Assembly: GCA_051003795.1 (NCBI GenBank)
Contig: JBPCKZ010000155.1
Coordinates: 1 to 7,313 of the forward strand
Length of the DNA stretch: 7,313 bases
Source of the DNA: JALYXS01 sp051003795
GTDB taxonomy: Bacteria; Acidobacteriota; Terriglobia; Bryobacterales; Bryobacteraceae
Direction of reading: 5' to 3'
Within the stretch, counting starts at the first letter, position 1. Every line of letters begins with the position of its first letter. Shown piece after piece: positions 5,842 through 7,313 of this stretch. The notes below the pieces were generated by a model. The model was given only the letters and a program-made list of their open reading frames with translations, had not been told where the DNA came from and did not search any database. The translations under genes and the position numbers were made by a program.

Positions 5842-7254
5842 CTACCAAGCCTTCCGGCGGGCCGTCTCACCCGTGATGTTGATCAGTTCCGTGGGGTAGT
5901 CGCCGGTGTAGCAGGCATAGCAGAATTCGTGCTTGTCGTCCTTCACGGCTTTGCGCAAACCGCCGATCGACAGGTATCCAAGCGTGTCGGCTTCCACGAA
6001 CTTTCGAATCTCGTCCACGGTGTTATTGGCGGCGATCAGTTCATTCTTCGTCGGCGTATCGACGCCATAAAAGCAGGGAGAAATCGTCGGCGGGCAGGAA
6101 ATGCGGAGGTGCACTTCGGTCGCGCCGGCTTTTCGGATCATGCGGACGAGCTTGCGGCTGGTCGTCCCTCGAACAATGGAATCGTCGACTAAAATCACGC
6201 GCTTGCCTTCGAGAAGATGGCGCACGGGATTCAGCTTGAGCTTGACTCCAAAATCTCGAATGGCCTGGGACGGCTCGATGAACGTGCGGCCCACATAGTG
6301 GTTGCGGATGAGGGCGTGGCGGAAAGGCAAGCCGGACTCGGCCGAGTAACCGAGTGCCGCGGCGACGCCCGAATCGGGAACGGGGACCACGATATCGGCA
6401 TCTGCGGGAGCTTCCCGGGCGAGGCGGCGGCCCAAATTTTCGCGGGATTCCTGCACGGGCCGGCCGAACACGAGCGAATCGGGGCGCGCAAAATACACAT
6501 GTTCGAACACGCATTGCGAGATCGGACGCTCGGGCGCATAACGCTCGCGCGTCACGCCTTCCGGGCCGACGATCACCATCTCGCCGGGCTGCACATCGTT
6601 GAGGTAGACGGCGTCGATCAGATCGAACGCGCAGGTTTCAGAGGCAAAAGCGTAACAGACCTTGCCGCCGGACATTTCCATCTGCCCCATGGCAAGCGGG
6701 CGGAAACCTTGCGGGTCACGCGCCACGATAATGCGGTCTTCGGCCAGAAATACGAGTGAAAACGCGCCCTCCAGCTGCAGCATGGCATCGCGCAAAGCCC
6801 CGGCCAGGGTGCGCTCCGCCGAGTGCGCCACCAGATGCAGAATCACTTCGGTGTCGCTGTTGGCCTGGAAGATCGCCCCGCGGCGTTCGAGATCGCGGCG
6901 CAGTTCATCGGCGTTGGTGATGTTGCCATTGTGCGCGACGGAGATGCGGCCCTTGTTGCACGCGACGGAAAAGGGCTGCGCGTTGAGCAGCGCCGTGTCG
7001 CCGGACGTGGAATAACGCGTGTGCCCGATGGCGAGGTGGCCGGGAAGCTCGCCGATGATGCCGGGCGTGAAGATGTCGGCGACATGGCCCATCGATTTCC
7101 GCGTGTGGATTTCGTGGCCGTTGCTTGAAGAAGTGCCCGCGCTCTCCTGCCCGTGATGTTGCAGCGCGTAGAGGGGGAGGTAGGTCAGCTTCGAGGCTTC
7201 GGGATTGCCGTAGGTGGCGGCGACGCCGCACTCTTCACGAAATTTATAGAACAT
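5842..7254 (-). CDS. purF: Amidophosphoribosyltransferase (glutamine PRPP amidotransferase)
   Basis: A 470-residue enzyme that transfers ammonia from glutamine to PRPP to make 5-phosphoribosylamine, the first committed step of purine synthesis in the cytoplasm. The N-terminal Ntn glutaminase half has the nucleophile as C9 in EECGVAATYG, so an 8-residue propeptide (MFYKFREE) should be cleaved; R80 (HTRYSTSG), N109-G110 (HNGN) and D134 complete the glutamine site. The phosphoribosyltransferase half has the PRPP loop VILVDDSIVRGTTS (353-366). Cysteines C248, C394, C445 and C448 match the four ligands of the 4Fe-4S cluster in Bacillus-type PurF. A TAA stop sits directly before the ATG in frame, so this is the furthest possible start; no Shine-Dalgarno site is visible. 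The TAG stop abuts the aminotransferase GTG. Confidence 0.97.
   Translation of the reverse strand: MFYKFREECGVAATYGNPEASKLTYLPLYALQHHGQESAGTSSSNGHEIHTRKSMGHVADIFTPGIIGELPGHLAIGHTRYSTSGDTALLNAQPFSVACNKGRISVAHNGNITNADELRRDLERRGAIFQANSDTEVILHLVAHSAERTLAGALRDAMLQLEGAFSLVFLAEDRIIVARDPQGFRPLAMGQMEMSGGKVCYAFASETCAFDLIDAVYLNDVQPGEMVIVGPEGVTRERYAPERPISQCVFEHVYFARPDSLVFGRPVQESRENLGRRLAREAPADADIVVPVPDSGVAAALGYSAESGLPFRHALIRNHYVGRTFIEPSQAIRDFGVKLKLNPVRHLLEGKRVILVDDSIVRGTTSRKLVRMIRKAGATEVHLRISCPPTISPCFYGVDTPTKNELIAANNTVDEIRKFVEADTLGYLSIGGLRKAVKDDKHEFCYACYTGDYPTELINITGETARRKAW
5850..5855 (-). promoter_or_regulatory. Shine-Dalgarno site of the aminotransferase
   Basis: GGAAGG on the minus strand, inside the last codons of purF, lies 8 nt before the GTG at 5841. 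It supports this GTG as the start even though it touches the purF stop codon, and it indicates translational coupling of the two genes. Confidence 0.7.
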
Positions 7255-7313
7255 TTATAGGAGTGAATGTGGTGTACCCACCCCCGCGTTTCCTTGCTCC
7301 ACCCCCCCCCGCC
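7255..7313. other. purF upstream region with C9/G9 homopolymer, no gene supported
   Basis: This 59-base edge holds a run of nine C (7302-7310) and a five-C run (7281-7285 area) on the plus strand. No promoter, ribosome-binding site or recognisable coding sequence is seen. A short minus-strand frame ends in TAA touching the purF ATG (ending GTPHSLL), which could be the tail of an upstream gene such as one in a pur operon, but it cannot be recognised and the homopolymer makes the frame unreliable. Confidence 0.4.

Noticed and set aside
5185..6192. Long plus-strand open frame of 335 codons antisense to the aminotransferase and purF
   Set aside because: It mirrors two genes with clear catalytic motifs, resembles no protein family, and GC-rich codon use commonly leaves the opposite strand open.

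Overview
The window is a high-GC bacterial segment in which every complete gene lies on the minus strand. Reading in the direction of transcription (high to low coordinates) the order is purF, a class I/II aminotransferase (split by a frameshift), a secreted TPR-repeat protein, rpsO (ribosomal protein S15), pnp (polynucleotide phosphorylase), and a small RRM protein with a very glycine-rich tail. A short C-terminal fragment of a convergent plus-strand gene may occupy the first 63 bases. Protein style (TPR proteins of this type, a Bacillus-type PurF, a G/C-rich dispersed palindromic repeat) suggests Acidobacteriota, perhaps the Bryobacterales/Solibacter side. This is an impression from sequence style, not a phylogenetic result.

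Region by region: 7255-7313 is G/C-homopolymer-rich leader with no supportable gene. 5842-7254 is purF, the first committed step of purine synthesis. Its TAG stop directly abuts the GTG start of the aminotransferase (5841 down to 4607), which is interrupted near 5267-5275 by an apparent loss of one base. The 3' end of the aminotransferase and the 5' end of the TPR gene both lie inside a 105-bp composite palindrome (4573-4677) with perfect 30-bp arms. The repeat supplies the last ~23 codons and stop of one gene, and the start codon and first ~12 codons of the next, joined by an ATGA overlap. rpsO and pnp (3274 down to 735) form the classical ribosome/RNA-decay pair. The RRM gene (553-113) follows after a 181-bp spacer holding a TTGACA-containing inverted repeat, a likely promoter or operator, and ends at a strong GC-rich terminator (67-103).

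Functionally, the right half is nucleotide and amino-acid metabolism and the left half is translation and RNA turnover (S15, PNPase, RRM protein). No defence system, phage gene, transposase, CRISPR array, tRNA or rRNA is visible. The most unusual features are the repeat that has reshaped a gene boundary, the frameshifted aminotransferase, and the long polyglycine RNA-binding protein next to pnp.
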